This document shows, piece by piece, positions 9,219 through 18,111 of a stretch of 64,000 nt of DNA. A model generated the notes under the pieces. The model did not search any database. It was not told the origin of the DNA and worked only from the letters and a program-made list of their open reading frames with translations. Source of the DNA: Chloroflexota bacterium (lineage in GTDB: Bacteria; Chloroflexota; Dehalococcoidia; DSTF01; RBG-16-68-14); the NCBI GenBank assembly GCA_029262675.1, contig JAJCYW010000003.1:208404-272403 (forward strand). Reading direction: 5' to 3'. How positions within the stretch are numbered: position 1 is the stretch's first letter; every line of letters begins with the position of its first letter. A program made the translations under genes and the position numbers.

Positions 9219-10493
9219 ATGCTTGACATCGACTTCATTGTGGCGAACCCAGGCGCGGTCAAGGCCGCGATCGAGGCGAAGCAAGTCGACCTCGACCTCG
9301 ACGCGCTGCTGGCGCTGCACGAAGAGGTGAAGGTCCTGGTCGGCGAGGTCGAGGAGCTACGACACGAACGTAACGTCCTGTCGAAGCAGACCGGGTCTGC
9401 GAGCGCCGACGAACGTGGCGACCTGATCGAGCGCAGCCGCGCCGTGGGTACCAGGATCAAGGAGCTGGAGACGCCGCTGCGCGAGAAGCAGGAGACGCTG
9501 CAGTTGCTGCTGCTTCGGGTACCGAATATCCCCGGTGCGGATGAGCCCGTTGGGCCGGACGAAGAGAGCAATGTCGAGCTGCGTAGGGTCGGCGACGTGC
9601 CCATGTTTTCGTTCGCGGCCCGCGACCACGTCGACCTGCTGGAGATGCACGACTGGGCGGACATCGGGCGCGCCGGCAAGATCGCGGGTTCGCGTAGCTA
9701 TGCTTTGAAGGGCGACCTACTGTTGCTCGAGATGGCGCTCTGGCGGTTCGCGCTCGACTTCACGCAACAGCGTGACTTCACACTTATCAGCATGCCGGCG
9801 ATGGCACGCGAGGCGGCCTTCGTCGGTACCGGCCACTTCCCGCACGGACAGGAGGACGTCTACCGACTCGGTGAGGACGACCTTTACCTCTCCGGAACGG
9901 CCGAGGTCGGTCTCAACTCGCTGCACAGCGAAGAGATACTCTCGGTCGCTGATCTGCCCGTCCGCTACGCGGGCTTTTCGCCCTGCTTTCGCCGCGAGGC
10001 TGGTGCGGCCGGCCGCGACGTGCGCGGGCTGCTGCGCGTGCACCAGTTCTTCAAGGTGGAGCAGTACGTCGCCTGCGCGGCCGACAAAGACGAGTCCGCT
10101 CGCTGGTTCGATATGCTGCTCGCGAACGGCGAAGCGATCGTGTCGGCACTGGAGCTACCGTATCGCGTGATACGCCTCTCGACGGGCGACATGGGTGCGG
10201 GCAAAGTGCGGACGTGGGACATCGAGTGCTGGATCCCCAGCCAGGAGCAGTATCGCGAGACGCACTCTGTGTCCGAGTACTACGACTGGCAGGCGCGGCG
10301 CACGGACCTGCGGTATCGGGACGCTGAGGGCAAGGTGCGCCACATGTTTACGCTGAACAACACCGCCCTCGCGACGCCGCGGATCTTGGTGCCGCTGCTG
10401 GAGAATCACCAGCAGGCGGACGGCACGGTGCGCGTTCCGGAGGCGCTGCGAGCATACGTGGGCGGACGGGAGACGCTCAGCTCGCCGTCTTAG
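9219..10493 (+). CDS. serS: Seryl-tRNA synthetase
   Basis: Charges tRNA-Ser with serine. At 424 aa it has the normal length. It has the long N-terminal antiparallel coiled-coil arm (about residues 30-105) that grips tRNA-Ser, then the class II catalytic core with motif 2 (FRREAGAAGRDVRGLLR) and motif 3 (NNTALATPRILVPLLENHQ). The nearest purine-rich ribosome site (AGGAG at 9195) is unusually far from ATG 9219. No other start would preserve the arm. No T-box leader is seen upstream. Confidence 0.96.
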   Translation: MLDIDFIVANPGAVKAAIEAKQVDLDLDALLALHEEVKVLVGEVEELRHERNVLSKQTGSASADERGDLIERSRAVGTRIKELETPLREKQETLQLLLLRVPNIPGADEPVGPDEESNVELRRVGDVPMFSFAARDHVDLLEMHDWADIGRAGKIAGSRSYALKGDLLLLEMALWRFALDFTQQRDFTLISMPAMAREAAFVGTGHFPHGQEDVYRLGEDDLYLSGTAEVGLNSLHSEEILSVADLPVRYAGFSPCFRREAGAAGRDVRGLLRVHQFFKVEQYVACAADKDESARWFDMLLANGEAIVSALELPYRVIRLSTGDMGAGKVRTWDIECWIPSQEQYRETHSVSEYYDWQARRTDLRYRDAEGKVRHMFTLNNTALATPRILVPLLENHQQADGTVRVPEALRAYVGGRETLSSPS

Positions 10494-10506
10494 GCGGGGG
10501 CCTAGG

Positions 10507-10528
10507 GCCGGCTGCTGATGCAGCCGGC
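10507..10528. terminator. Terminator hairpin after serS
   Basis: Perfect 9-bp GC-rich stem (GCCGGCTGC / GCAGCCGGC) with a TGAT loop between convergent serS and the next SDR. It touches the SDR stop codon and probably acts in both directions. Confidence 0.65.
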
Positions 10529-11283
10529 TAGCGCGGCCGCCGCTCGAACGCGAAGTCGTGGCCGTTGCGCACGGTTACGCGCATTACGGCTCCAGCGCGT
10601 GAGTCGTCCTCGACCAACTTCAGTACGCCAGCAGCGATATCTTCTGCTTTGAGGATGCCGCCGACTTCCTGCGCCATCCTCTCAATCGCCGCCTCTCCGG
10701 CCGCGCGCACCATTGGGGTGTCCGTGAACGATGGGCAAATGGCGTTGACGCGGATGCCCTCCGAGGCGAGGTAGCCTAGCGAGCGGCAGAGCTGGATCAC
10801 GCCCGCTTTGCTGGTGGCGTAAATCGGGCTCGTCGGCATCGGGATGATGCCGCCCATGGAGGCCGTGTTGATGACGACGCCGCCATTGCCCTGCTTACGA
10901 AGCTGAACAACGGCGATCTGCGTCGCGCGGATCACGGCCTGCAGGTCGATGGCGAGGGTCTGCTGCCACTCGTCGGCGCCGGCCTGGAGGAAGTCGCCGC
11001 GCTCGTTGATGCCGGCATTGTTGTGGACGATGTCGACGCGGCCGAACGTCTCGACGGTGCTGTCCATCAGCCGTTGTAGGTCGGCGGCCTTGAGCACGTC
11101 CGTCTCGACAAAGTGCGAGCGGCCGCCGGCGGCTTCGATCTCGTGAACGGCGCCGGCGCCGAGATCGGCCTGGACATCGGCGAGTACGACGCTCGCGCCG
11201 TTGGCCGAGAGCAGCTTGGCGGTGGCGAGGCCGATGCCGGACGCGCCGCCGGTGATCACCGCGACCTTGTTTTGGGGATCCAT
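10528..11283 (-). CDS. Short-chain dehydrogenase/reductase
   Basis: Classical SDR of 251 aa, about the family minimum. It has TGGASGIG near residue 11, NNAG at 88-91, Ser142, and Tyr155/Lys159 in YATSK. An upstream frame to 11346 exists, but ATG 11283 has a near-perfect AAGGAGGG ribosome site, which decides the start. The gene stands alone between serS and tRNA-Asp. It resembles 3-oxoacyl-ACP or 3-hydroxybutyrate dehydrogenase-type enzymes; the substrate is not determined. Confidence 0.87.
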   Translation of the reverse strand: MDPQNKVAVITGGASGIGLATAKLLSANGASVVLADVQADLGAGAVHEIEAAGGRSHFVETDVLKAADLQRLMDSTVETFGRVDIVHNNAGINERGDFLQAGADEWQQTLAIDLQAVIRATQIAVVQLRKQGNGGVVINTASMGGIIPMPTSPIYATSKAGVIQLCRSLGYLASEGIRVNAICPSFTDTPMVRAAGEAAIERMAQEVGGILKAEDIAAGVLKLVEDDSRAGAVMRVTVRNGHDFAFERRPR

Positions 11284-11388
11284 GTGTAGCCCTCCTTGTT
11301 CGAACAGCGAGCGCGGTAGATATCTACGAGGCGTATGCGCAATCATAGCGGATTACGTTGGGGGCGAGATCGTGCTAATATAGATATC

Positions 11389-11406
11389 GTTGAAGTGTGC
11401 TTCAAC
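11389..11406. promoter_or_regulatory. Inverted repeat ahead of tRNA-Asp
   Basis: Perfect 7-bp inverted repeat GTTGAAG-TGTG-CTTCAAC ending ten bases before the tRNA. An AT-rich TATAGA block lies just upstream (11379-11384) and could be a -10 element. The repeat could be an operator or a leader hairpin; function is not known. Confidence 0.4.
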
Positions 11407-11416
11407 GTTGGCTTCC

Positions 11417-11492
11417 GGCCGCGTGGTGTAGCGGTTAACACGCCTCCCTGTCAAGGAGGAGATCGGCGGTTCGAATCCGCTCGCGGTCGCCA
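11417..11492 (+). tRNA. tRNA-Asp (GTC)
   Basis: Full cloverleaf. Acceptor arms GGCCGCG/CGCGGTC (one G-U), D stem GTGT/ACAC, anticodon stem CCTCC/GGAGG with loop CTGTCAA giving anticodon GTC, T loop TTCGAAT. The discriminator is G73 as expected for Asp, and the CCA end is encoded. Confidence 0.97.
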
Positions 11493-11504
11493 TCGACACT
11501 AACA

Positions 11505-11531
11505 GGCCACCGGGTCGATGACCCGGTGGCC
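11505..11531. terminator. Terminator after tRNA-Asp
   Basis: Perfect 12-bp stem GGCCACCGGGTC / GACCCGGTGGCC with a GAT loop, followed by TTGTCGTTT. It lies between the tRNA and the convergent CBS gene. Confidence 0.8.
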
Positions 11532-11559
11532 TTGTCGTTTCAGGGGCCGTGGAGGGCGG

Positions 11560-12093
11560 CTAGCCGCCGTTGTCCGGCGATGCCTCGCGGGGGATGTACG
11601 GGCTGATGTGGCGGACGACATCGCGGACCGACAGGACGCACATGGCCTCGCCGCCAGACATCACGGGAATGTGGCGGAAGCCGCCGACAGACATGTTATG
11701 CAGAGCTATCGCCAGCGTATCGCTCTCGTCTAGGACGACGGGGTCCGGCGTCATCAGGTCGCGCACGGCGAGCGCGTTGAGATCGACGTCTTCGCCGGCG
11801 GCCTTCAGCAGCACGTCGCGCTCCGTCATGATGCCAACCAGCTTGCCGTTCTCCTTGACCAGCGCCGAGGCGACGCGGGCCTCCTGCATGCCGTGAATAG
11901 CGAAGGCCACCGGATCGCCCGGGGCCACCGTGGGCGGAACCTCGGCCTCAACGTCGGACAACTTGTCGGCGAGAATGTGTTCGGTGAACACGTCCTCCGC
12001 GACGGGCAGGTCGAGGTTCTGCAGGTCACTGCCGCAGCTCTCGCACGTATCCGTGCCGGGGATGTTGTCAGTATGGCAGTTGGGACAGATCAT
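11560..12093 (-). CDS. Zinc-ribbon plus tandem CBS-domain protein
   Basis: Protein of 177 aa. The N-terminus has a CxxC-x12-CxxC zinc ribbon (about residues 3-20). Residues 50-170 form a Bateman module of two CBS domains, with the MTERDVLLK and DLMTPDPVVLDES patterns at the inter-domain junction. CBS pairs usually bind adenine nucleotides or SAM. It is the last gene of the CBS-korA-korB-CBS cluster, 18 bases after korB, so it may report energy state to the oxidoreductase or its electron carrier (inference). GAGGAAA sits five bases before the ATG. Confidence 0.85.
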   Translation of the reverse strand: MICPNCHTDNIPGTDTCESCGSDLQNLDLPVAEDVFTEHILADKLSDVEAEVPPTVAPGDPVAFAIHGMQEARVASALVKENGKLVGIMTERDVLLKAAGEDVDLNALAVRDLMTPDPVVLDESDTLAIALHNMSVGGFRHIPVMSGGEAMCVLSVRDVVRHISPYIPREASPDNGG

Positions 12094-12111
12094 GCGGTTT
12101 CCTCGCCGTCG

Positions 12112-13134
12112 CTACTCGACGACCCAGGTGTCGCCTTCGGAGAAGAGTGTAGCAAGGTCGCCCTCGCCCTGCTCGGCGACGGCATCCTTGATCTGCTCTT
12201 CCATTAGCTCGTCGTAGGACGGCCGCTCGAAGGCCCGGAGGACGCCTAGCGGCACGGGGTGCTCCGGGTATTCCATGCGGGCGAGAATCGATGCGATTGT
12301 CGGATCGTCCATCTTCTCATCGTGGATCAGCAAATCGGCCTCAGAGACTCCGTTACCGGTTTCAACGACCTCGGCGACCGTGCCGTTCAGGCGGATGCCG
12401 CGGTTGTTCTCCTTGCCGTACACGAGCGGCTTGCCGTGCTCCAACAGGACGGTACGGTCCGGGCGAACTGCTTTGTCCGCGAACGAATCGAACGCGCCGT
12501 CGTTGAAGACGTTGCAGTTCTGGAAGACCTCGACGAACGACGTGCCCTTATGCTGTGAGGCCCGCTCCAGGGTGGATATCAGGTGGTGCGTGTCGGTCGC
12601 GATCGATCGCGCGACGAACGTCGCGTTGGCGCCGAGGGCGAGCGAGCAGGCATTGATTGGGTAATCGATCGAGCCGAGCGGCGAGGTTTTTGTCACCTTG
12701 CCCTGCTCGGACGTCGGCGAGTACTGGCCCTTCGTCAGGCCGTAGATGCGATTGTTGAAGAGCACGATGACGAGATCGATATTGCGGCGCATGGCGTGGA
12801 TCAGGTGGTTGCCGCCGATGCTGAGTGCGTCGCCGTCGCCTGTGACGACCCAGACGCTGAGTTCCGGCCGCGACGCCTTGAGGCCGGTGGCGATCGTCGG
12901 CGCACGGCCGTGGATGCTGTGAAAGCCGTACGTGTTCATGTAGTAGGGTAGGCGGCTGCTGCAGCCGATGCCCGAGATGAAGACGATCTGCTCCTGGGGG
13001 ATGTTGAGTTCCGGCATCAGCTTCTGCGTCTGCGCCAGGATCGAGTAGTCGCCGCAACCTGGGCACCAGCGAACCTCCTGGTCCGTGACGAAGTCCTTGC
13101 GCGAGAGAGCGGGAAGCGGCTGCGGAGCGGTCAT
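12112..13134 (-). CDS. korB: 2-oxoacid:ferredoxin oxidoreductase beta subunit (TPP-binding)
   Basis: Small subunit of the 2-oxoglutarate or related 2-oxoacid ferredoxin oxidoreductase, 340 aa. [11 protein letters not shown] near the N-terminus and [12 protein letters not shown] in the middle are the thiamine diphosphate/Mg site, followed by [11 protein letters not shown]. The start overlaps the korA stop (ATGA). With KorA it decarboxylates a 2-oxoacid to an acyl-CoA while reducing ferredoxin in the cytoplasm. 2-oxoglutarate is the best guess from the two-subunit architecture, but other 2-oxoacids are possible. Confidence 0.92.
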   Translation of the reverse strand: MTAPQPLPALSRKDFVTDQEVRWCPGCGDYSILAQTQKLMPELNIPQEQIVFISGIGCSSRLPYYMNTYGFHSIHGRAPTIATGLKASRPELSVWVVTGDGDALSIGGNHLIHAMRRNIDLVIVLFNNRIYGLTKGQYSPTSEQGKVTKTSPLGSIDYPINACSLALGANATFVARSIATDTHHLISTLERASQHKGTSFVEVFQNCNVFNDGAFDSFADKAVRPDRTVLLEHGKPLVYGKENNRGIRLNGTVAEVVETGNGVSEADLLIHDEKMDDPTIASILARMEYPEHPVPLGVLRAFERPSYDELMEEQIKDAVAEQGEGDLATLFSEGDTWVVE

Positions 13135-14990
13135 GCGACGACGTTCACTTTCCTCTGGACGAGCGCGTGGATCCGTTCGACGATCTCGCCCGTCTTGAGC
13201 GGCCTGCCGGTGACGCGATTGAAACCCGCGGCATCGACGAGGTAGCGGGCACGGATCAGCATCCGTAGCTGGCCGAGGTTCATCTCAGGGACGAGGACGC
13301 GGTCGAAGCGCGACAGCACGTCGCCGAGGTTGCCGGGGAAGGGGTTGAGATGACGGAGGTGTGCAGATGAAACCGAGAGACCCTCGGCCTGCGCGCGCTG
13401 CACGGCCGACGTGATGGCGCCGTACGTCGAGCCCCAGCCGAGGACCAACAGTTCGCCGGTTTCGTTTCCCTGGACCTCAACGTCAGGAATATCGTTGACG
13501 ATCCTGGCGACCTTTTCGGTTCGCAGGTAGACCATCCGTTCGTGGTTCTCCGCGGTGTAACTCACGGTGCCGGCGCCGTCCAGCTTCTCCAGGCCGCCGA
13601 TGCGGTGCTCCAGACCCGGCGTGCCCGGTACAGCCCAGGGCCGCGCGAGCGTCTTCTCGTCGCGGGCGTAGGGCTGGAAGCCCTTGGCGTCGGTCGCGAA
13701 CGTGACGTCGATCTGCGGCAGGCCGTCGACATCCGGGATGCGCCACGGCTCAGAGCCGGAGCCGAGGTAGCTGTCCGAGAGGAAGATCGTCGGCACCATG
13801 TGGAGCAGGGCGATGCGGAACGCTTCGATCGCCATGGCGAAGCAGTCGGCCGGCGTCGCGGGTGCGACGATTGCGACCGGCGACTCGCCGTTGCGACCGA
13901 ACATCGCCTGCAGCAGGTCGGTCTGTTCGGTTTTCGTCGGCATGCCCGTGCTGGGGCCGGCGCGCTGGACGCTGGCGATGACGACCGGCAGCTCCGTCAT
14001 AACGGCCAGGCCGATCGCCTCGCTCTTCAGTGCCAGTCCGGGTCCGCTGGTCCCGGTGAGGCCTAACGATCCGCCGAACGCAGCGCCAATCGCCGCGCCA
14101 ATGGCGGCCAGCTCGTCTTCCGATTGCATCGTCTTCACGCCGAAGCGCTTGAAGCGGGCGAGCTCAGACAGGATGTCGCTGGCCGGCGTAATCGGGTAGC
14201 TGGCGTAGAACAGTTGCAGCTTGGACAGTTCGGCGACGGCCAGGAATCCCAGGGCCGTCGCCTCGTTGCCGGTGATAGTGCGGTAGTGGCCGGGCTTCAG
14301 GTTGGCCTTCGGCACGCGGTAGTGGACGGGGAAGAGCTCAGCGGTGTCGCCGAAGTTGAAACCGGCCTTGAGCGTGTTAGCGTTGGCCTCAGCGACCTGT
14401 GGGTTCTTGGAGAACTTGGCGTCGATCCAGCGCAGCGTCGGCTCAAGTGAGCGCTCGTAGAGCCAAAACATCAGGCCGAGCGCGAACATGTTCTTGGAGC
14501 GGTCGATCTGGGTGTTGGAGAGGCCACTGTCCTTGAGCGCGTGCGCATTCAGGGACGTGATCGGAACCCGGATGACGCGGTAGCCGGCAAGCGAGTCGTC
14601 CTCCAGCGGGTTCGTCTCGTAGTTGGCCTTGCTGAGGTTGGCCTCGGTGAATTCATCTGAATTGGCGACAACTGTTCCGCCCTTGGGCAGGTCCTGCAGG
14701 TTCGTCTTCAGCGCGGCAGGGTTCATCGCGACCAGCAGGTTCGGGCTGTCGCCCGGGGTGTAGATCTGGTGACTGGAGAAGCTGACCTGAAACGAACTCA
14801 CGCCTGGCAGCGAGCCCGCGGGAGCGCGGATCTCCGCCGGGTAGTCCGGAACGGTGCTGACGTCGTTGCCGAAGATGGCGGCAGTGTTGGTGAACTGCTG
14901 TCCAGCGAGTTGGCTGCCATCGCCGGAGTCGCCGGCGAAGCGGATGGTGACTCGTTCTAGCTCTCGTACGTCGTCGCTGCTCGCCGTCAT
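13131..14990 (-). CDS. korA: 2-oxoacid:ferredoxin oxidoreductase alpha subunit (gamma-alpha fusion)
   Basis: Large subunit of 619 aa. It contains a fused gamma domain at the N-terminus ([16 protein letters not shown], about residues 12-190), then the alpha PP-like domain beginning around residue 240 ([25 protein letters not shown]) with [18 protein letters not shown], and the C-terminal transketolase-like domain ([12 protein letters not shown]). This two-gene layout is typical of KorAB in actinobacteria and Chloroflexota. It is preceded by a CBS gene 16 bases upstream and followed by korB with an ATGA overlap. Confidence 0.92.
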   Translation of the reverse strand: MTASSDDVRELERVTIRFAGDSGDGSQLAGQQFTNTAAIFGNDVSTVPDYPAEIRAPAGSLPGVSSFQVSFSSHQIYTPGDSPNLLVAMNPAALKTNLQDLPKGGTVVANSDEFTEANLSKANYETNPLEDDSLAGYRVIRVPITSLNAHALKDSGLSNTQIDRSKNMFALGLMFWLYERSLEPTLRWIDAKFSKNPQVAEANANTLKAGFNFGDTAELFPVHYRVPKANLKPGHYRTITGNEATALGFLAVAELSKLQLFYASYPITPASDILSELARFKRFGVKTMQSEDELAAIGAAIGAAFGGSLGLTGTSGPGLALKSEAIGLAVMTELPVVIASVQRAGPSTGMPTKTEQTDLLQAMFGRNGESPVAIVAPATPADCFAMAIEAFRIALLHMVPTIFLSDSYLGSGSEPWRIPDVDGLPQIDVTFATDAKGFQPYARDEKTLARPWAVPGTPGLEHRIGGLEKLDGAGTVSYTAENHERMVYLRTEKVARIVNDIPDVEVQGNETGELLVLGWGSTYGAITSAVQRAQAEGLSVSSAHLRHLNPFPGNLGDVLSRFDRVLVPEMNLGQLRMLIRARYLVDAAGFNRVTGRPLKTGEIVERIHALVQRKVNVVA

Positions 14991-15006
14991 GGTGCGATAG
15001 TCGCTC

Positions 15007-15459
15007 CTAGGCTCCTTCCGCCGTCTTCAACTTCTGATTCGGCTGCGGCGGCAGGTTGAGGACGTGCTTCGGGAATGCCTCCGCCAGGTGGTAGATCACG
15101 TCGCGGACGCGGAAGACGGAGATTGCCTCGCCCGTCTTCTCGTCTACGATAGGGATGTTGCGGAATCCTTCGTCGTTCATCAGGCTGATCGCTTCGCCGA
15201 TCGTGCGGTCCCTCGTCAGCGTGCGGGGGTTTGGCGTCATGAAGCGGTCGACCGGCTGTTCGTAGTCGACGTCGCGCGCCACTACCTTCATGAGGACGTC
15301 GCGTTCGGTCATGATGCCGAGGAGGCGCTTGCCATCGACGACGAGAACCGCGCCGGCCTGGTGGAGCTGGACGGTTTCGATGACGTGGCGGACGCTCGAT
15401 CCGGTGGCGACGAAGAGGGGGTCGGGGAGCTTCAGTGAGACGATCTTGTCTGCCAGCAA
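15007..15459 (-). CDS. Tandem CBS-domain protein
   Basis: Bateman module of 150 aa that is nearly all CBS pair: [19 protein letters not shown] at the end of CBS1 and [15 protein letters not shown] entering CBS2. It resembles the second CBS protein of this cluster but lacks the zinc ribbon. The only available start is TTG 15459, because an in-frame stop lies four codons upstream, and the ribosome site is poor. First gene of the CBS-korA-korB-CBS operon. A role as nucleotide sensor for the oxidoreductase is inference from position. Confidence 0.8.
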   Translation of the reverse strand: MLADKIVSLKLPDPLFVATGSSVRHVIETVQLHQAGAVLVVDGKRLLGIMTERDVLMKVVARDVDYEQPVDRFMTPNPRTLTRDRTIGEAISLMNDEGFRNIPIVDEKTGEAISVFRVRDVIYHLAEAFPKHVLNLPPQPNQKLKTAEGA

Positions 15460-15744
15460 CGGTGCCGCTTACCAGCCTTTCCTTCGCCGCCAGGGCGCTG
15501 CTTGCCCGTCGGCGTAATGTCTGCGGATGAGCGGGGCTGCCCGCCTTCTGGCGAGTGGAACGCCACCTTCATCGCTGCGGTCTATGTGCCGCAGGCGGAA
15601 CGTTACTTCCCACGGAATCTGTAGTATGTTCGGCACCTTGTTACTTCCAGTATAGAGAGTGATTCTGGCAAGCGCCACCAATCATACGCCGTGGTTGCAG
15701 CGTGTCCTGGCGGGCGCGAGGGCGGACAGGGCAGGTCTGCGATG

Positions 15745-15822
15745 TGGTCGGGGTGGGCAGATTCGAACTGCCGGCCTCTTGCTCCCAAAGCAAGCACTCT
15801 GACCTGGCTGAGCTACACCCCG
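15745..15822 (-). tRNA. tRNA-Pro (TGG)
   Basis: On the minus strand a complete cloverleaf with acceptor CGGGGTG/CACCCCG, anticodon stem CTTGC/GCAAG around TTTGGGA giving anticodon TGG, T loop TTCGAAT, discriminator A and encoded CCA (15745-15747 on the plus strand reads TGG). Confidence 0.95.
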
Positions 15823-15895
15823 ATGCAGTCACGATAGCCAGCGGGTGAACCGCCGGTCAACCTGCACGCCACCTGCGCGTATCGTGGACCGCGCC

Positions 15896-16816
15896 CTAGA
15901 CGCGGGCCGCGCCGACGAGGCTGGCAACGTCATCGATTCCGTGGTCTGCCATGTAGGCCTTCAGGCCGTTTAGCACATCGATGGGCGCGGAGGGGCTGAC
16001 GAACGTCGCCGTCCCCACCTGCACCGCGGACGCACCGGCCAGCAGGAACTCGACAGCGTCGGTGCCGCAGGCGATGCCGCCACAGCCGATGATGGGCACG
16101 TCGACGGCGGACGCGACCTGGTAGACCATGCGCAGCGCGACGGGCTTGATCGCGGGGCCGGAGAGGCCAGAGAAGACCGTGGAGATCACGGGCTTTCTCG
16201 CTTCGGCGTCGATCGCCATCGCCTGGAGGGTGTTGATGACGCAGAGCGCATCGGCGCCCGCATCGACGACCGCGCGGGCGACCTCCGTGATGTCTGTGAC
16301 GTTGGGCGTCAGCTTGACGATCACGGGCAGCGTGGTGCCGCGGACGACGGCGGCGGTGACGGCGGCGGCCGCCTGCGGGTCTTGGCCGAACTCCATGCCG
16401 CCGCGCGTGGCGTTGGGGCTGGAGATGTTGACCTCGATGCCGGAGATGTGGGGCATGCCTTCGAGTCGCTCGGCGAGGCGCCCGTACTCCTCGACAGTGG
16501 CACCGAGGATGCTGACGATGACGGGAACGCGCCAGCGCGCCCACTTCGGCGCGATGTCGCGCACGAGCGCGCCGACGCCCGGGTTCTGGAGGCCGATGGC
16601 GTTGAGCATGCCGGCCGGCGTTTCGGCGGTGCGCGGCTGCGGGTTGCCTGCGCGCGGACGCAGGGTGACTGTTTTCGTGACGATGGCGCCCAAGTCCTGG
16701 ACGTTGAACCCGTGGCCCTTATCGAGACCGAAGCTGAACGTGCCGGAAGCCGTCATCACGGGGTTGGGCAGCAGTAGGCTCTGCTTCCTGCCGGGCAGCT
16801 CTAGTTGCAGGTTCAC
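15896..16816 (-). CDS. pyrD: Dihydroorotate dehydrogenase, class 1B-like catalytic subunit
   Basis: Oxidises dihydroorotate to orotate using FMN (fourth step of pyrimidine synthesis), 306 aa. TASGTFSFG near residue 22, NAIGLQNPGV near 72, KLTPNVTD and the GCGGI phosphate-binding loop place it in class 1B, whose electrons pass to PyrK (encoded at 22.1 kb). The active-site base, normally Cys in NxSCPN, is Ser133 here (NISSPN), as in class 2 enzymes. GTG 16816 has AGGAG five bases ahead; the frame extends to 16861 but that start has no such site. Separate from the main pyr operon. Confidence 0.92.
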   Translation of the reverse strand: MNLQLELPGRKQSLLLPNPVMTASGTFSFGLDKGHGFNVQDLGAIVTKTVTLRPRAGNPQPRTAETPAGMLNAIGLQNPGVGALVRDIAPKWARWRVPVIVSILGATVEEYGRLAERLEGMPHISGIEVNISSPNATRGGMEFGQDPQAAAAVTAAVVRGTTLPVIVKLTPNVTDITEVARAVVDAGADALCVINTLQAMAIDAEARKPVISTVFSGLSGPAIKPVALRMVYQVASAVDVPIIGCGGIACGTDAVEFLLAGASAVQVGTATFVSPSAPIDVLNGLKAYMADHGIDDVASLVGAARV

Positions 16817-16897
16817 GGGGCTCCTCTTCGTCCGGACACGCGGTCCGCGCACTGGGCCCATTATACGGAGGGCGCGAGCCGTGATCGAATAGAACGG

Positions 16898-16926
16898 AAC
16901 AGGGGCTCCGCTGCGGAACCCCTGTT
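16898..16926. terminator. Terminator hairpin downstream of the small zinc-binding gene
   Basis: 13-bp stem with one G-U (arms 16898-16910 and 16914-16926, loop CTG). It lies 22 bases past the stop of the minus-strand gene at 16949 and before pyrD. Confidence 0.65.
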
Positions 16927-16948
16927 GTTGGCGAGGATGGGTGGAACG

Positions 16949-17209
16949 CTAGACTGCCGCGTCGTCGCTTCCAGAAAGGGCGAGCTGCTTCGGTCGGGCG
17001 GCGTTGTTTTGGCCGGACCAGCGGCCGAGGCCGCCCTTTCCCTGTCGCGCGATGATGTCTTCCTGTGCGTTCGGGAAGCGCTTAGAGGTGCCACAGCGTC
17101 TGCAGAGGCCGCGACTGGTCTTGCCGTGCGGCGTCTCGATGACCCAGCGGTGCTGGCAGTTGCGGGCCGCACGGCGTTGCTTGGCAGGTACGGCGATTCG
17201 TTCGCTCAT
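16949..17209 (-). CDS. Small zinc-binding hypothetical protein
   Basis: 86 aa. Residues 18-45 contain Cys18-x-His20, a tryptophan, a Gly-x2-Ser-x-Gly turn and Cys36-x2-Cys39-Gly, followed by a phenylalanine-x-Asn. The arrangement C-x-H-x15-C-x2-C-G looks like a small zinc ribbon. I recall similar short proteins across Chloroflexota and actinobacteria but no assigned function. AGGAGAG lies six bases before ATG 17209, and a good promoter and a terminator bracket the gene, so I treat it as real. The arginine/lysine-rich start suggests nucleic-acid or ribosome association (inference). Confidence 0.7.
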   Translation of the reverse strand: MSERIAVPAKQRRAARNCQHRWVIETPHGKTSRGLCRRCGTSKRFPNAQEDIIARQGKGGLGRWSGQNNAARPKQLALSGSDDAAV

Positions 17210-17280
17210 GGTTGCTCTCCTGTTCCTCCCCCAGGTCTTGAAATCACCCCTTTACCGATGAATCCCAAAACAGCAATCGC

Positions 17281-17310
17281 AATTTAGCACACGATCTTTT
17301 CCTGCGTCAA
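17281..17310 (-). promoter_or_regulatory. Putative sigma-70 promoter for the small zinc-binding gene
   Basis: Reading the minus strand, TTGACG (17310-17305), an 18-base spacer and TAAATT (17286-17281). This gives a leader of roughly 65 bases before ATG 17209. The surrounding 17281-17350 stretch is markedly AT-rich for this genome and has the TTATaacgATAA palindrome, a possible operator shared with the divergent regulator. Confidence 0.4.
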
Positions 17311-17349
17311 GGTTATAACGATAACATAAGTATTAAGTTTCGTTAATCA

Positions 17350-17378
17350 TTGCGGCTCGTAGCTACGTTGGATATAAT
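17350..17378 (+). promoter_or_regulatory. Sigma-70 promoter of the regulator-mrp operon
   Basis: TTGCGG (17350-17355), exact 17-base spacer, perfect TATAAT (17373-17378). Transcription would begin near 17385, about 32 bases before the ATG at 17417. Confidence 0.65.
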
Positions 17379-17416
17379 ACCTGCGTTCGGGCCGGAGATG
17401 GCGCCGACGTTCCACA

Positions 17417-18109
17417 ATGCAGAATACCAAGGAAGAGATTCTGGCGCTGCTCAAGCGCAACGGCGGCCGTAGCGTCAACGAACTCGCTTCGTCCCTGAAT
17501 CTAGCTCCCGTCACGATTCGTCAGCACCTCACGCGGCTTGAGCGCGATGGCTTGCTCACTACCGAGAACGGGGTTACCGAGAGCCAGGCGCAGACCACAG
17601 GCCGGCCCCACTACGTGTTTCGATTGACGGTCAAGGGCCAAACCGAAGCGTTCCCGTATCGCTCCGACCGCCTCGTTGAGCTACTTGTGCGCGAAGTCGG
17701 TCATCTCGTCGGCAGCGACCTCGAGGGCCTCTCTTCAATGGAGAAGACGAACCTGGTGCTCGATAGGCTGGCGCAGCATCTGGCTGAGGAGTACGCGTCG
17801 CTCCTGCAGGGCTGGCCGTTGCGCGAACGAGTGGTGTTCGTGACGGAGATGATGCAGGCTGACGGCGGGTTTGCTGAGTGGCAGGAGATCGAGCAGGGCT
17901 ACGAGATTCGCGATTACAACTGTCTCTTCCACCGGCTGCTGGCGGGGGAAGCATGCAAGTGGCACGGGAGCTTGCTGAGCCGTATGCTTGGTTCAGACGT
18001 ACATGTGGAACCGTGTGATGACGGCGCCGGCCAGTGCTGCCGTTACACAGTGGAATCGATTGCCGTTGGTGCGGCGCCAGCGGCGCCAGCGGCGCAGAAG
18101 GTGAGCTGA
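17417..18109 (+). CDS. SufR-like winged-helix transcriptional regulator with cysteine-rich C-terminus
   Basis: 230 aa. Residues 5-75 form a DeoR/MarR-type winged helix with a recognition helix around VTIRQHLTRLERDGL. The C-terminal half resembles the SufR metal/Fe-S sensing region and has Cys169, Cys180, Cys200, Cys207 and Cys208. SufR classically has Cys-x12-Cys-x13-Cys-x14-Cys; the spacing here is x10, x19, x6 plus an adjacent Cys, so a cluster is likely but its ligands differ. It is two bases upstream of the Fe-S carrier gene mrp, which supports control of Fe-S homeostasis (inference). Likely autoregulated through the AT-rich palindromic region upstream. Confidence 0.75.
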   Translation: MQNTKEEILALLKRNGGRSVNELASSLNLAPVTIRQHLTRLERDGLLTTENGVTESQAQTTGRPHYVFRLTVKGQTEAFPYRSDRLVELLVREVGHLVGSDLEGLSSMEKTNLVLDRLAQHLAEEYASLLQGWPLRERVVFVTEMMQADGGFAEWQEIEQGYEIRDYNCLFHRLLAGEACKWHGSLLSRMLGSDVHVEPCDDGAGQCCRYTVESIAVGAAPAAPAAQKVS

Positions 18110-18111
18110 GG

